Origin: Candidatus Poribacteria bacterium
Lineage (GTDB): Bacteria; Poribacteria; WGA-4E; WGA-3G
NCBI GenBank assembly: GCA_007571305.1
Contig: RKRR01000017.1
Coordinates: 1 to 32,871 of the forward strand
Direction: 5' to 3'
Length of the DNA: 32,871 nucleotides
Part shown: one piece after another, positions 8,219-16,322 of the stretch
Numbering within the stretch: position 1 is the first letter of the stretch
How the letters are laid out: every line of letters begins with the position of its first letter
The notes under the pieces: generated by a model
What the model saw: the letters and a program-made list of their open reading frames with translations, nothing else
Told to the model about the DNA's origin: nothing
Databases searched by the model: none
Translations under genes and position numbers: made by a program

Positions 8219-8338
8219 AGGACTTACGCAATTTTGACCATCAGACGCTTTGTGAAAAGGAGAACCCCAAAAAACACAGGTGCTCTCATGGCACAACCGA
8301 ACAGGTTATACTACAAAAGAGCAGTAGGCGTAAGTCCT
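8219..8338 (-). repeat. MITE-like element, copy 2 (inverted)
   Basis: Termini AGGACTTACGC (8219-8229) and GCGTAAGTCCT (8328-8338) are an 11-bp perfect inverted repeat. The body is the reverse complement of copy 1, almost unchanged for about 90 bases; the last 25 bases before the right terminus differ. It ends 27 bases before the nucleotidyltransferase start, so it sits in that gene's 5' region. An open frame runs from inside the repeat into the gene, but the repeat-encoded residues are not part of the family domain. Confidence 0.85.
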
Positions 8339-8365
8339 ATTAAACTATTCTCGGAAACATCGACA

Positions 8366-9199
8366 ATGAAGGGAGAGATAAATTTCAATCCAGAAGATCA
8401 ACAGTTCGTGGATCAAGCCGTGGCGTTTTGCCAACGAATGGGTGAACGGGCTGTCCTTATGTTGATTGGGAGTCGTGCTGCCGGTTTTACTGACGAATGG
8501 TCAGATCTTGATCTGTGTATTATTGGCGATAAGCAGCACCTTTCCGATGCAGACCGGGAGACCTATGAAAAAAGTTGGCAGCTCTTCGTGGATCGAGGCG
8601 ACTATGAAGCCCATTGGTCGTTCTATGATGAAAGTGACCTACGGGCGTGGTTGAAGACATATCCTGATGAGATGATGTGGGTCGTTGCCAATTCGCGGGT
8701 TCTCTACGGTTGTTCAAGCACTGCTGAAGAACTGAAGCATCAGTATTGCCTGTATTCTCCAACAGTCGCGGAGCGCAAGTTGAAGTGGATGTTCGGCAAG
8801 TATTATTTTTTACAGCGTGGGCCCTTGGCAATGGCGGCTCGAAATAAGATCGAAACGGCATTCGTTGCGGTTGGAAATGTTATCGAGTATCTCTGTAAAA
8901 TGTGTTGTGTCGCCGACAGACAACCGTTTCCCTACGAAAAATGGGTGGTTGAAGCGGCAAAACGTACACGGTTGGGCGCAATGGTATATCCGGCGATCCA
9001 GCAGGCGGTGGCTGGTATAGGAGACTTTCTCAACCCACCAACCGACCGGAACTGGCGGGACTGGACACCCGTAAAAGAATTACGGGGCACATTACCGATT
9101 GTTCAAAGCGGGCTAAAGGAACTTGGTTGGGTTGGCGATTGGGTCGATGATCCGAATGCAGCTTACTTTGATGAGACAGTAAGACGGCCTGCCCCCTGA
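8366..9199 (+). CDS. Nucleotidyltransferase-domain protein (NTP_transf_2 type)
   Basis: This 277-residue cytoplasmic protein carries the pol-beta-like active-site motif MLIGSRAAGFTDEWSDLDL. Gly35-Ser36 and the metal-binding pair Asp47-x-Asp49 are intact. The alpha-helical C-terminal half is of the kind seen in aminoglycoside adenylyltransferase-like proteins, but resistance function cannot be inferred. ATG 8366 is used because the frame further upstream is translated MITE sequence. Only a weak GGAAA lies upstream, so the recent MITE insertion may have altered expression. Confidence 0.78.
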   Translation: MKGEINFNPEDQQFVDQAVAFCQRMGERAVLMLIGSRAAGFTDEWSDLDLCIIGDKQHLSDADRETYEKSWQLFVDRGDYEAHWSFYDESDLRAWLKTYPDEMMWVVANSRVLYGCSSTAEELKHQYCLYSPTVAERKLKWMFGKYYFLQRGPLAMAARNKIETAFVAVGNVIEYLCKMCCVADRQPFPYEKWVVEAAKRTRLGAMVYPAIQQAVAGIGDFLNPPTDRNWRDWTPVKELRGTLPIVQSGLKELGWVGDWVDDPNAAYFDETVRRPAP

Positions 9200-9243
9200 A
9201 CCTTAACAAATATCATAAAATAACTAACACACAAAAGATTACT

Positions 9244-9930
9244 ATGACCCAGCGGTCTCTCCCAGTTGGAAGTATTGTCCGACCTATCACCAGTGTTGAC
9301 TTACCTCAAAAAACAGACTACAGAGGTAAGTTCATTAGGCTATCGCCCATCAATCCATGGGCTGATAGTGCGGAACTCTACGAATGCTCACACGGATCGG
9401 ATATCAAGGAACAAATTTGGACCTATATGGGTTACGGTCCCTTTGATAGCATATACAGCATGCAAAAATGGCTTGCAGAAGGAACACGATCTAATGATCC
9501 ACTCTTCTTTACCGTCCATCACCTTGAATCGAAGCAATGCGTTGGGATGGTGAGTTTCCTTAACATTGCTTCAGACATGCGCAGATGTGAACTCGGGCAC
9601 ATTTGGTATTCACCGCAGTTTCAAAGGTCAAACGTAAACACGGAAGCCATGTATCTAATGCTCTGTGAGTCTTTCGATAGGCTCAAATACCGACGCGTCG
9701 AATGGAAGTGTGATTCCTTAAATGAGCGTTCTCGAGCAGCAGCACTACGTCTCGGTTTCAAATTTGAAGGTCTCTTCAGACAGCACATGATCATCAAAGG
9801 TAGAAACAGGGATACGGCTTGGTACGCAATGCTGGACAGCGAATGGATTGCTATTAAGAAGAACATGGAGATGTGGTTATATCAGAACCCTAACCAACAG
9901 TTGTCTTTAACAGCACTTAACAATGGTTAA
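9244..9930 (+). CDS. GNAT N-acetyltransferase, RimJ/RimL type
   Basis: This 228-residue protein matches the Acetyltransf_3 pattern. It opens with GKFIRLSPINPWADSAELYECS, has the strand VGMVSFLNIASDMRRCELGHIWYSPQFQRSNVNTEAMYL (substrate and acetyl-CoA-binding region), and ends with VEWKCDSLNERSRAAALRLGFKFEGLFRQH, the classical last motif. It probably acetylates an amine of a small molecule or protein N-terminus. No clear ribosome site precedes ATG 9244. It lies 44 bases after the nucleotidyltransferase gene. Confidence 0.88.
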   Translation: MTQRSLPVGSIVRPITSVDLPQKTDYRGKFIRLSPINPWADSAELYECSHGSDIKEQIWTYMGYGPFDSIYSMQKWLAEGTRSNDPLFFTVHHLESKQCVGMVSFLNIASDMRRCELGHIWYSPQFQRSNVNTEAMYLMLCESFDRLKYRRVEWKCDSLNERSRAAALRLGFKFEGLFRQHMIIKGRNRDTAWYAMLDSEWIAIKKNMEMWLYQNPNQQLSLTALNNG

Positions 9931-9948
9931 CCTCTGAGGAGTATATCC

Positions 9949-10746
9949 ATGAGTAAATTCAGACTCGCCTGCCATCTCATTCAATTTGGGGGTGAACAGC
10001 GAGATAATCCAGAAAAAGTTTTGCGTGAAGTCGCTGATGCTGGGTGGGATGGTGTCGAAGGTTTGGGTATCGAGACTGCCGGTGAACTCGTTGAAATGGC
10101 TACGCTCGCGCGGAGTCTCGGACTCCATATTGTCAATGCCGGCGGGGTAGGACTCGACAGAGTTAAGTTTAATATCACTCTCGGTAATGATGCCGCCGAA
10201 GTCCCTTCATTGAGACGCTCAGAGTGGGGTGGACCCGACCCAAGCGATACAGATTTCGAGAACGCCGCCCGAACATTAGGGGAGATCCTCGCGTTCTGCG
10301 ACGCACACCACATCAAAGGCTTCCACCACGCCCATCTCGGCACACTACTTGAGACGGTTGACGATGCGGAACGTCTCTTGGCAGCCGCACCGAGCCTCTG
10401 GCTGCTATTTGATACAGGACACATGCTCGCCGCCGGGAGCGACCCGATGCAGGTTTTTGAGAGCGAAAATTTGCGTAATCGGATTGGGCATGTCCATCTC
10501 AAGGATTGTCACGCCGATACCCCTGCTACTTGGGATTACAGAACGCAACGTTTTGGCGAGCAGGCGCGTTTCGCCGAACTGGGTGCAGGAAATCTGGGCC
10601 TTGATGTCAAAGCGGCATTGGAAGGACTCGAATCAGTCGGTTATGATGGATGGGTCTCTGTCGAACTCGATCGTCCGTATCCGCCACGACCACCCGCCGA
10701 AGCAGCGCTGGTAAATCGAGAATACCTGCGGAGTCTTGGGTATTGA
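9949..10746 (+). CDS. Sugar phosphate isomerase/epimerase-like TIM-barrel protein
   Basis: This 265-residue protein is of the xylose isomerase-like AP endonuclease-2 fold. Metal-site type strands are visible: GFHHAHLGT, LLFDTGHMLAAGSDP, IGHVHLKDCH and GWVSVELDRPYPP, giving the His/Asp/His/Glu set of the family. It probably isomerises or epimerises a sugar or inositol derivative; the substrate is open. GAGGAG at about 9936-9941 precedes ATG 9949. It lies 18 bases after the acetyltransferase and may be co-transcribed. It converges with the gamma-glutamyltransferase gene. Confidence 0.85.
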   Translation: MSKFRLACHLIQFGGEQRDNPEKVLREVADAGWDGVEGLGIETAGELVEMATLARSLGLHIVNAGGVGLDRVKFNITLGNDAAEVPSLRRSEWGGPDPSDTDFENAARTLGEILAFCDAHHIKGFHHAHLGTLLETVDDAERLLAAAPSLWLLFDTGHMLAAGSDPMQVFESENLRNRIGHVHLKDCHADTPATWDYRTQRFGEQARFAELGAGNLGLDVKAALEGLESVGYDGWVSVELDRPYPPRPPAEAALVNREYLRSLGY

Positions 10747-10785
10747 ACTGGAATTTGTCCGAATTTAACCGAAACTACTTTACCT

Positions 10786-12408
10786 TCAGTCATCACTTAA
10801 ACCTGCTGCATGCCGTCCTGCAGCTGGATCACCGGCAGCGTAGTACGTGCCATTATCTTTATTGATATAGAGCATGACAGGAGCGGCAATAGCACCCCCT
10901 TGTGTCCTAAGTTGATGACCGCGACCGGCAAGTTCTTGACGAACACTCTCGCTTACACTATCGTTGATAGTCAACGAACCTGCTTGTCCAAATGTCTCTA
11001 CACGATTCGGATTCGGATCAAACGAATCTTCGTGATGCGTGGTGGCAAAACGTGGCGCAGTGACAGCCACTTCGGGTTGCATACCGAATTCAACAAAATC
11101 GAGCAGTAAATTCATCGTCGCTTGATCTTGTAGATCCCCGCCGGCAACGCTGATTGCTAAAATTGGAGCACCTTCTCTGAGAACGAGTGTAGGGGTGAGT
11201 GTAATTCTCGGACGTTTTCCGGGTTGGATACAGTTCGGATGACCTGGCGTTGTATTGAGACTGCGTAAACGGTTGCCATAACTAACACCCGTAGGTCCGA
11301 CCATGCCGCCTGCGTGATAGACGTTAGCACTCGGTGTCGCAGCAATGACATTTCCCCACCGGTCAGCGACTGCACAGGTCGTCGTCCCACCGACTCCGGG
11401 TCGAAATACACCACCTGCCTTTACCGGTTTCATATTATCCACATCACCAGGTCTCACTTCGTGTGATGCTTTCTGCATATCAATTAGCGGGTGTCGGATC
11501 TCAGTATAGGCATCCGAAAGTAGGGTGGATAACGGCACATCCACAAATTCCGGGTCACCATAATAGGTATCGCGATCAGCCATTGCCAACTTAAGTGCTT
11601 CAGTGACCACATGCACGTAGTCTGCCGAGCAGTTGCCCATTGCTTTGAGATCGAAACCTTCCAGTAGGCGCAGTGCTTGACAGAGATAGGGACCTTGCGT
11701 CCACGGACCGCACTTGTATACTGTATATCCTCGATATTCTACCGATACGGGGTCTTCCACAAGCGTAACATGGGCAGCGAGGTCTGCCTTACGGAGAAAT
11801 CCGCCCTTGTCGACGTAAAAACCTTCTAAGGCATCGGCGATGTCGCTTTTCGCACCGTTCCGTCCGTAGAAACGATCGCTCGCGGCTTGGATTTTCTCTT
11901 CACGGCTCCCGGATGCCTTCTGTTCCGACTCAACCATCCGACGCAAGGTAACCGCCAAATCAAAATGCCAATCTGCTCCGCCAGCATCCAGCAGTGCTAA
12001 CGTGGGGGATACGATTTCCTCAAATGTCTTCGTGCCATGCAACTTGAGTGTAGTCGTACAGAGGTCCACAACCGATGGGACGGGTGCCATTTTGATGTCG
12101 CCATTCGGAATCCCGTTTTCCATGTACCAGTCGATAGCGGCTTGGGAAAGCGGGGCACGCCCTTGTCCTGAGAGGGATTTGACTTCCTGTGTTTCCGCGT
12201 CAAAGATCAGAAGTGGCACTTCCCCCCCAATGGAACAGGCCCCATGGTCTGTGACATTGAGGGCAAGAATCGTTCCTGATGCTGCGTCCGCTGCATTTCC
12301 GCCTGCTTCCAGAATCTCGATTCCCGCGGCAACCGCTTTCGCGTCACCCGCGGCAACAACGCCTGTTTTACTAACAGCGTTCCAACCAATTTCTTGAGTG
12401 TTTGGCAT
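10786..12408 (-). CDS. Gamma-glutamyltransferase family protein
   Basis: This 540-residue N-terminal nucleophile hydrolase family member would self-cleave and transfer or hydrolyse gamma-glutamyl groups such as from glutathione. The N-terminal AAGDAKAVAAGIEILEAGGNAADAASG block is diagnostic. The cleavage/nucleophile region is GGTTTCAVADRWGN; aligned on the following Asp, Thr342 takes the place of the catalytic Thr of TTHYSVVD in E. coli GGT. The usual His after the threonines is Thr/Cys. The start is ATG 12408 with AAGGAG six bases before it; the frame is open further upstream but unsupported. There is no signal peptide, unlike classical periplasmic GGTs, so a cytoplasmic YwrD-like member is likely. 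Confidence 0.88.
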   Translation of the reverse strand: MPNTQEIGWNAVSKTGVVAAGDAKAVAAGIEILEAGGNAADAASGTILALNVTDHGACSIGGEVPLLIFDAETQEVKSLSGQGRAPLSQAAIDWYMENGIPNGDIKMAPVPSVVDLCTTTLKLHGTKTFEEIVSPTLALLDAGGADWHFDLAVTLRRMVESEQKASGSREEKIQAASDRFYGRNGAKSDIADALEGFYVDKGGFLRKADLAAHVTLVEDPVSVEYRGYTVYKCGPWTQGPYLCQALRLLEGFDLKAMGNCSADYVHVVTEALKLAMADRDTYYGDPEFVDVPLSTLLSDAYTEIRHPLIDMQKASHEVRPGDVDNMKPVKAGGVFRPGVGGTTTCAVADRWGNVIAATPSANVYHAGGMVGPTGVSYGNRLRSLNTTPGHPNCIQPGKRPRITLTPTLVLREGAPILAISVAGGDLQDQATMNLLLDFVEFGMQPEVAVTAPRFATTHHEDSFDPNPNRVETFGQAGSLTINDSVSESVRQELAGRGHQLRTQGGAIAAPVMLYINKDNGTYYAAGDPAAGRHAAGLSDD

Positions 12409-12464
12409 CGGTTTCTCCTTTGCTTTATCATCAGAAGCTGATCTGATTTCCTTACTTGCATGAG

Positions 12465-12493
12465 AGCATAGCATAAAGTTTTATCTTATGCAA
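12465..12493 (-). promoter_or_regulatory. Promoter of the gamma-glutamyltransferase gene
   Basis: On the minus strand TTGCAT (12493-12488) and TATGCT (12470-12465) are 17 bases apart. They lie about 57 bases upstream of the start at 12408. Hexamer matches are 4/6 and 4/6. Confidence 0.45.
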
Positions 12494-12602
12494 CTCCTAA
12501 ATAGTAGTGTCACTTAACGTTTCTATAGGAGAGAATTCCGATGCTCGATTCCTGACCGCCGACGGCTGAAAACTGATGGTGCTCAGGCAGGCGTTTTATG
12601 AA

Positions 12603-12631
12603 TTGAATAATGAAAGACATTCGGTTAGAAT
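12603..12631 (+). promoter_or_regulatory. Promoter of the tartrate/malate dehydrogenase-type gene
   Basis: TTGAAT (12603-12608) and TAGAAT (12626-12631) are separated by exactly 17 bases. They lie 33 bases before ATG 12665, giving a leader of about 27 bases. Confidence 0.55.
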
Positions 12632-12664
12632 ACTGTTTAAGTCGTGAATTTAGAAAGGGAAAAT

Positions 12665-13729
12665 ATGGCTAAATACAGGATTGCGGTAATTCGAGGAGAC
12701 GGAATTGGAATTGAAGTGATGGAGGAGGGACTCAAGGTTCTCAATACTATCGCAGACAGGTATGACATCGAATGGGACTTCGTGGAGTTTCCTTGGGGCT
12801 CGGATTACTATTTCAAGCATGGGCACATGATGCCAGCAGATGCCCTTGATACTCTGGCGGAGTTCGACCAGATATATCTTGGCGCGGTCGGACACCCTAA
12901 CATCCAAGACCATCTCACGCTCAATGGGCTTTTGCTCCCTATCCGACGCAGATTCGATCAGTACGTCTGTGAGCGACCCAGTGTCCTCTATCCCGGTATT
13001 AACACACCACTCAAGGACAAAAGTGCTTGGGATATTGATTTCGTGGTAATAAGAGAAAACACAGAAGGGGAGTATGCCAACGTCGGGGGGTTCCAGTACC
13101 AAGGGTTCCCTGAAGAGGTAGGTGTGCAGGTTGGCGTATTTACTCGCCACGGCTGTGAACGCATTATCACTTATGCCTTCGAGCAAGCTCGTGCGCGAGA
13201 TAAGAAACGCAAAGTCACTTCGGTCACCAAGTCTAACGCGCAAGGTTACGGCATGATTGTATGGGATACCGCTTTCGAGCGAGTGGCTGCAAAGTATCCG
13301 AGTATAGAGACAGAATCGTTACTTGTGGATGCAGCATGTATGGATTTCGTGCGGAGACCAGAGGATTTTGATGTCGTAGTTGCCAGCAATCTGTTTGGGG
13401 ATATACTCACGGATATCGGAGCAATTATCACCGGAAGCATGGGGCTAGCTCCGAGCGGCAATATCGATCCGCAACGTCGATTCCCATCAATGTTCGAACC
13501 GGTTCACGGGAGTGCCCCAGACATCATGGGAAAAGGTATCGCCAATCCACTGGCGGCGATTATCTCTGGTTCGATGATGTTACGCTTCATCGGTGAAGTA
13601 GAAGCGGCAGAAAGGATAGATGAGGCTGTGCTAAAAGTCGTCGAGGCAGGCAAGATCCTGCCACAGGACCTTGGGGGTCAAGCCGCAACCTCGCAGATCG
13701 GCGACGCTGTTGTGAATGCCCTCGGCTAA
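12665..13729 (+). CDS. Tartrate dehydrogenase / D-malate decarboxylating dehydrogenase type
   Basis: This 354-residue member of the isocitrate/isopropylmalate dehydrogenase family is an NAD-dependent oxidative decarboxylase of beta-hydroxy acids. The start IAVIRGDGIGIEVMEEG, VVIRENTEGEYANVGG, the catalytic Lys/Tyr region TKSNAQGYGMIVWD, the metal aspartates in SNLFGDILTDIGA and the tail block GSAPDIMGKGIANPLAAI are present. RENTEGEYANVGG and GSMGLAPSGNIDP fit the TtuC/DmlA subgroup rather than LeuB; no leu genes are nearby. ATG 12665 follows GAAAGGG. Substrate (tartrate, D-malate or 3-isopropylmalate) cannot be fixed from sequence alone. Confidence 0.85.
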   Translation: MAKYRIAVIRGDGIGIEVMEEGLKVLNTIADRYDIEWDFVEFPWGSDYYFKHGHMMPADALDTLAEFDQIYLGAVGHPNIQDHLTLNGLLLPIRRRFDQYVCERPSVLYPGINTPLKDKSAWDIDFVVIRENTEGEYANVGGFQYQGFPEEVGVQVGVFTRHGCERIITYAFEQARARDKKRKVTSVTKSNAQGYGMIVWDTAFERVAAKYPSIETESLLVDAACMDFVRRPEDFDVVVASNLFGDILTDIGAIITGSMGLAPSGNIDPQRRFPSMFEPVHGSAPDIMGKGIANPLAAIISGSMMLRFIGEVEAAERIDEAVLKVVEAGKILPQDLGGQAATSQIGDAVVNALG

Positions 13730-14407
13730 GGTTCGAAACCTCGCCGGTAGTTCATCAGTGCGCGGCACAATTTTGTGCCTGTTCTATAACCGAAGTTGCC
13801 CCTTGTCCCAGAACCTGTTAGGGTGGGCACCTTCGCACTGAAAAGGACACGGAATACACCACTTTTTCGCAAGCATGAAGGCATCTCGATGAAAACAGGT
13901 GTTCGTGTATCTGAAATCATAGAGGTGGCAAGTTGGGTTATAGTAGAGAAAGCACCGAAAACCAGCAAAAGCAACTCAGGTTTTCAATGAAGGGAAAGGG
14001 ATGTGCATGCTCTCCTTTTTAACTCTCAATGGTATAGCAGTTTTGACGATTGAAAACAAGCCAAAAATCCAGTAAATACAAGGATTTCTCGCACTTTTTC
14101 ACAACTTTTTTTGAGCCCAAAACTACTTAGTGCGAAAACTTTTTCTGTAATTACGATTATTAAACGCCTGCTCACGGACGTATGGAACCAGCACTTTCTT
14201 ATCTCCTTTTTCACACAGAGACAGACCAGAGGGGAGCCGCTCTCGGAAATCCTTGGATACTGACTTTCTCACATGCAAACCTAACGGGACCAACGACAAT
14301 CTACCCGCTAAAGAATGGGAGGTAAGTGACAAAAAGAGAAGTTTTCAGGGATCCATTTGAGGAGATAGATTTTCTGAATGAAGTTAGGAAAAAAGTGAGA
14401 ATGCCTC
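13730..14407. other. Long intergenic region without a recognisable gene
   Basis: About 680 bases lie between the dehydrogenase stop and the LamG promoter. Frames up to about 80 codons exist on both strands but none has a ribosome site, family motif or codon pattern I recognise. The first bases (13730-13745, GGTTCGAAACCTCGCC) resemble the palindromic GAGGT...CCTCGCC repeats found after other genes here. The rest may be decayed sequence or a long untranslated region. Confidence 0.4.
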
Positions 14408-14436
14408 TTGACAAAATTTTAGAAATTTTTGATAAT
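14408..14436 (+). promoter_or_regulatory. Strong promoter of the tandem LamG operon
   Basis: TTGACA (14408-14413) and GATAAT (14431-14436) are 17 bases apart. This predicts a leader of about 65 bases before ATG 14510. In the leader, CCTCC (14466-14470) could pair with GGAGG (14484-14488), and a second ribosome site (AGGAGA, 14498-14503) sits six bases before the start. Confidence 0.65.
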
Positions 14437-14509
14437 GATTGAAGGTGTTACGTCAAAAATCTTGACCTCCAAAAATAAAAAAAGGAGGAAATATTTAGGA
14501 GAGATAAAA

Positions 14510-15346
14510 ATGATTCGAACGTTTATTTTTACATTTTGTATTGTTTTACTGTTAGGCGTTTTGTTACCTATCGGACCAGCGAATGCCCAGCGAGACGAAG
14601 CAACAGTCGCTGCGAACTGGACCTTTAACGATGGAAGTGCCAAAGATGCCTCGAAGAAAGGACTGGATGGTAATTTCACTGGAAAACCAAAAGCTGTTGA
14701 TGGTATCGCTGGAAAGGCGTTGCAGTTTAACGGCAAAAGCGACGGTATCAAATTTCCAGATTCCGTAGACATCAATACCGGTGGTCCTTATACAAATAGA
14801 ACGGTTGCGGCGTTATTCTACTGTGATGATGCAAAAATTGACGCTCGGAAGCAGGTAATCTTCGAAGAAGGCGGTGCAACACGGGGCTTAATACTTTATG
14901 TGCATGGCGGTAAAGTCTACGCCGGCGGCTGGAATCGCGCCGAATATAACTGGAACGGTGCCTGGCCCTCCGCGGACGTTAAGTCGAAGCGGTGGTACCA
15001 CGTCGGGTTGGTGATTCGCGACGCAAGGGACAAAGTCGAGAGCAAAAAGTTTGAGATGTGGCTCGATGGCAAACGTATTGCCCAAGAAAAGGGTGGGCAA
15101 CTCCATGCACACGGAGACGACATTGGTGTTGGTCATCTCAATCAGAACACCGTCTATCATGATGGTGGTGGGGGTGGGCAAACCGATGTTGACTGGTTTG
15201 GTGGTCTCATCGACGAAGTCCTTGTCTACGGCTCCGCCTTTGACGAGGGTGATTTCGCAGAACTCGCGGCACCTTTGAGCGTTGAACCACAAGGCAAATT
15301 TACAACAACTTGGGCACATCTGAAAGCCCAACGGACTGAAAAGTAA
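14510..15346 (+). CDS. Secreted LamG-domain protein, tandem copy A
   Basis: This 278-residue protein has a clean signal peptide, MIRTFIFTFCIVLLLGVLLP and then IGPANAQ with a cleavage site after ANA. One LamG domain fills the rest: NWTFNDGSAKDASKKGLDG, a middle part KRWYHVGLVIRDARDKVE and FEMWLDGKRIA, and DWFGGLIDEVLVYGSAF. The stretch WNRAEYNWNGAWPS is shared with copy B. The end, LSVEPQGKFTTTWAHLKAQR plus TEK, is the tail also found in the LamG protein at 7369. It is probably exported and binds polysaccharide or cell-surface material, which is inference. The start is fixed by AGGAGA and by the signal peptide. Confidence 0.88.
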   Translation: MIRTFIFTFCIVLLLGVLLPIGPANAQRDEATVAANWTFNDGSAKDASKKGLDGNFTGKPKAVDGIAGKALQFNGKSDGIKFPDSVDINTGGPYTNRTVAALFYCDDAKIDARKQVIFEEGGATRGLILYVHGGKVYAGGWNRAEYNWNGAWPSADVKSKRWYHVGLVIRDARDKVESKKFEMWLDGKRIAQEKGGQLHAHGDDIGVGHLNQNTVYHDGGGGGQTDVDWFGGLIDEVLVYGSAFDEGDFAELAAPLSVEPQGKFTTTWAHLKAQRTEK

Positions 15347-15403
15347 TTCAAGTTTCAGATTGAGGTTTAACAACAGGAACAACCTATAGGGGAGATTTGC
15401 ACA

Positions 15404-16240
15404 ATGGCAAAATACCGTTTTTTTCTGTTATTGAGTGTCTTACTTATGCTTATCGCTGCGGCCACTTATGCAGCAAAAGATGAAGCAACTGTCGAAGGGG
15501 AATGGAGTCTTGAGGATCTTGATGCTGTCGATACCTCTGGAAAAGGGTTAGATGGAACACCTGTAGGGGACCCTGAGATCGTTGATGGTGTCGTCGGCTC
15601 AGCTTTACTTTTTGACGGCATAGACGACGGGGTTCATCTTCCTAATGACGTGGGCATTAATACGATAGCAGCCCCCGACTTCTACTCGGATCGGACGATC
15701 GCCTGCTATTTCAACTGCACCGATGTGGATATCGCTGATCATAAGCAGACAATTTATGAGGAAGGCGGGGCAACGCGAGGCTTTAATCTCTATGTTTTCG
15801 ACGGTGAAGTCTATATAGGCGCGTGGAACAGAGCGGAATACAACTGGGACGGCGCGTGGCCCTCTGTCTCCGTAGAATCGGGCGTGTGGTATCACGTGGC
15901 TCTGGTTTTACGCGACGCTAAAGACGAAGTTGAAGCTGATAAATTTGAGATGTGGCTTAACGGTGAACTGGTTGCCAGCGAAGACGGCGGTGCCCTTTAT
16001 GGGCATGGTGCTGCTATTGCTATCGGTAAGGTCAATGGCGACACCGTTTTTCACGATGAAGTCATTTCAGGCACTGATGTCCACTACTTTGGTGGCAGCG
16101 TAGATGAATTCATCGTCTACAATTCCGCTTTTGATGAATCCGATTTTGCTGAGTATGCAGAGCCCGTTGTAAGCGTTGAACCGCAAGACAAATTTACCAC
16201 TACATGGGCGGCGATCAAAGCACAGCGCACGGTTCAATAG
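15404..16240 (+). CDS. Secreted LamG-domain protein, tandem copy B
   Basis: This 278-residue protein has exactly the same length as copy A and is more than half identical by eye, so it is a tandem duplicate. It begins with signal peptide MAKYRFFLLLSVLLMLIAAA then TYAAKDEA. The LamG blocks WNRAEYNWDGAWPS, WYHVALVLRDAKDEVE, FEMWLNGELVA and YFGGSVDEFIVYNSAF align with copy A. The tail VSVEPQDKFTTTWAAIKAQR ends it. AGGGGAG precedes ATG 15404 and 57 bases separate the two copies, consistent with one transcript from 14408. The two differ most in charge: copy B is more acidic. Confidence 0.88.
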   Translation: MAKYRFFLLLSVLLMLIAAATYAAKDEATVEGEWSLEDLDAVDTSGKGLDGTPVGDPEIVDGVVGSALLFDGIDDGVHLPNDVGINTIAAPDFYSDRTIACYFNCTDVDIADHKQTIYEEGGATRGFNLYVFDGEVYIGAWNRAEYNWDGAWPSVSVESGVWYHVALVLRDAKDEVEADKFEMWLNGELVASEDGGALYGHGAAIAIGKVNGDTVFHDEVISGTDVHYFGGSVDEFIVYNSAFDESDFAEYAEPVVSVEPQDKFTTTWAAIKAQRTVQ

Positions 16241-16264
16241 TATTTACTTATCATTGTAGGTTCT

Positions 16265-16297
16265 TGTAGGGCGAGGTCTCCGTGCCTCAGCCCTACA
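16265..16297. terminator. Palindromic intergenic repeat, possible terminator
   Basis: Arms TGTAGGGC (16265-16272) and GCCCTACA (16290-16297) with inner arms GAGG and CCTC form a stable hairpin 25 bases after the LamG stop. No long T-tract follows directly. Its core, GCGAGGTCTCCGTGCCTC, resembles hairpins after clpB, so it is probably a dispersed repeat that may also end transcription. Confidence 0.5.
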
Positions 16298-16322
16298 CTT
16301 CTTTAATTCGAAGGGACAAAGT

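Noticed and set aside
9981..10502. 173-codon open frame antisense to the sugar isomerase-like gene
   Set aside because: Ser/Pro-rich shadow of a strong TIM-barrel gene, with no start signal.
12650..13243. 197-codon open frame antisense to the dehydrogenase gene
   Set aside because: It lies entirely opposite a clear dehydrogenase coding region, with no family motif or ribosome site; a codon-bias shadow.
13796..13990. 64-codon frame in the gap after the dehydrogenase
   Set aside because: No ribosome site and no recognisable domain; the opposite strand is open as well, so neither is supported.
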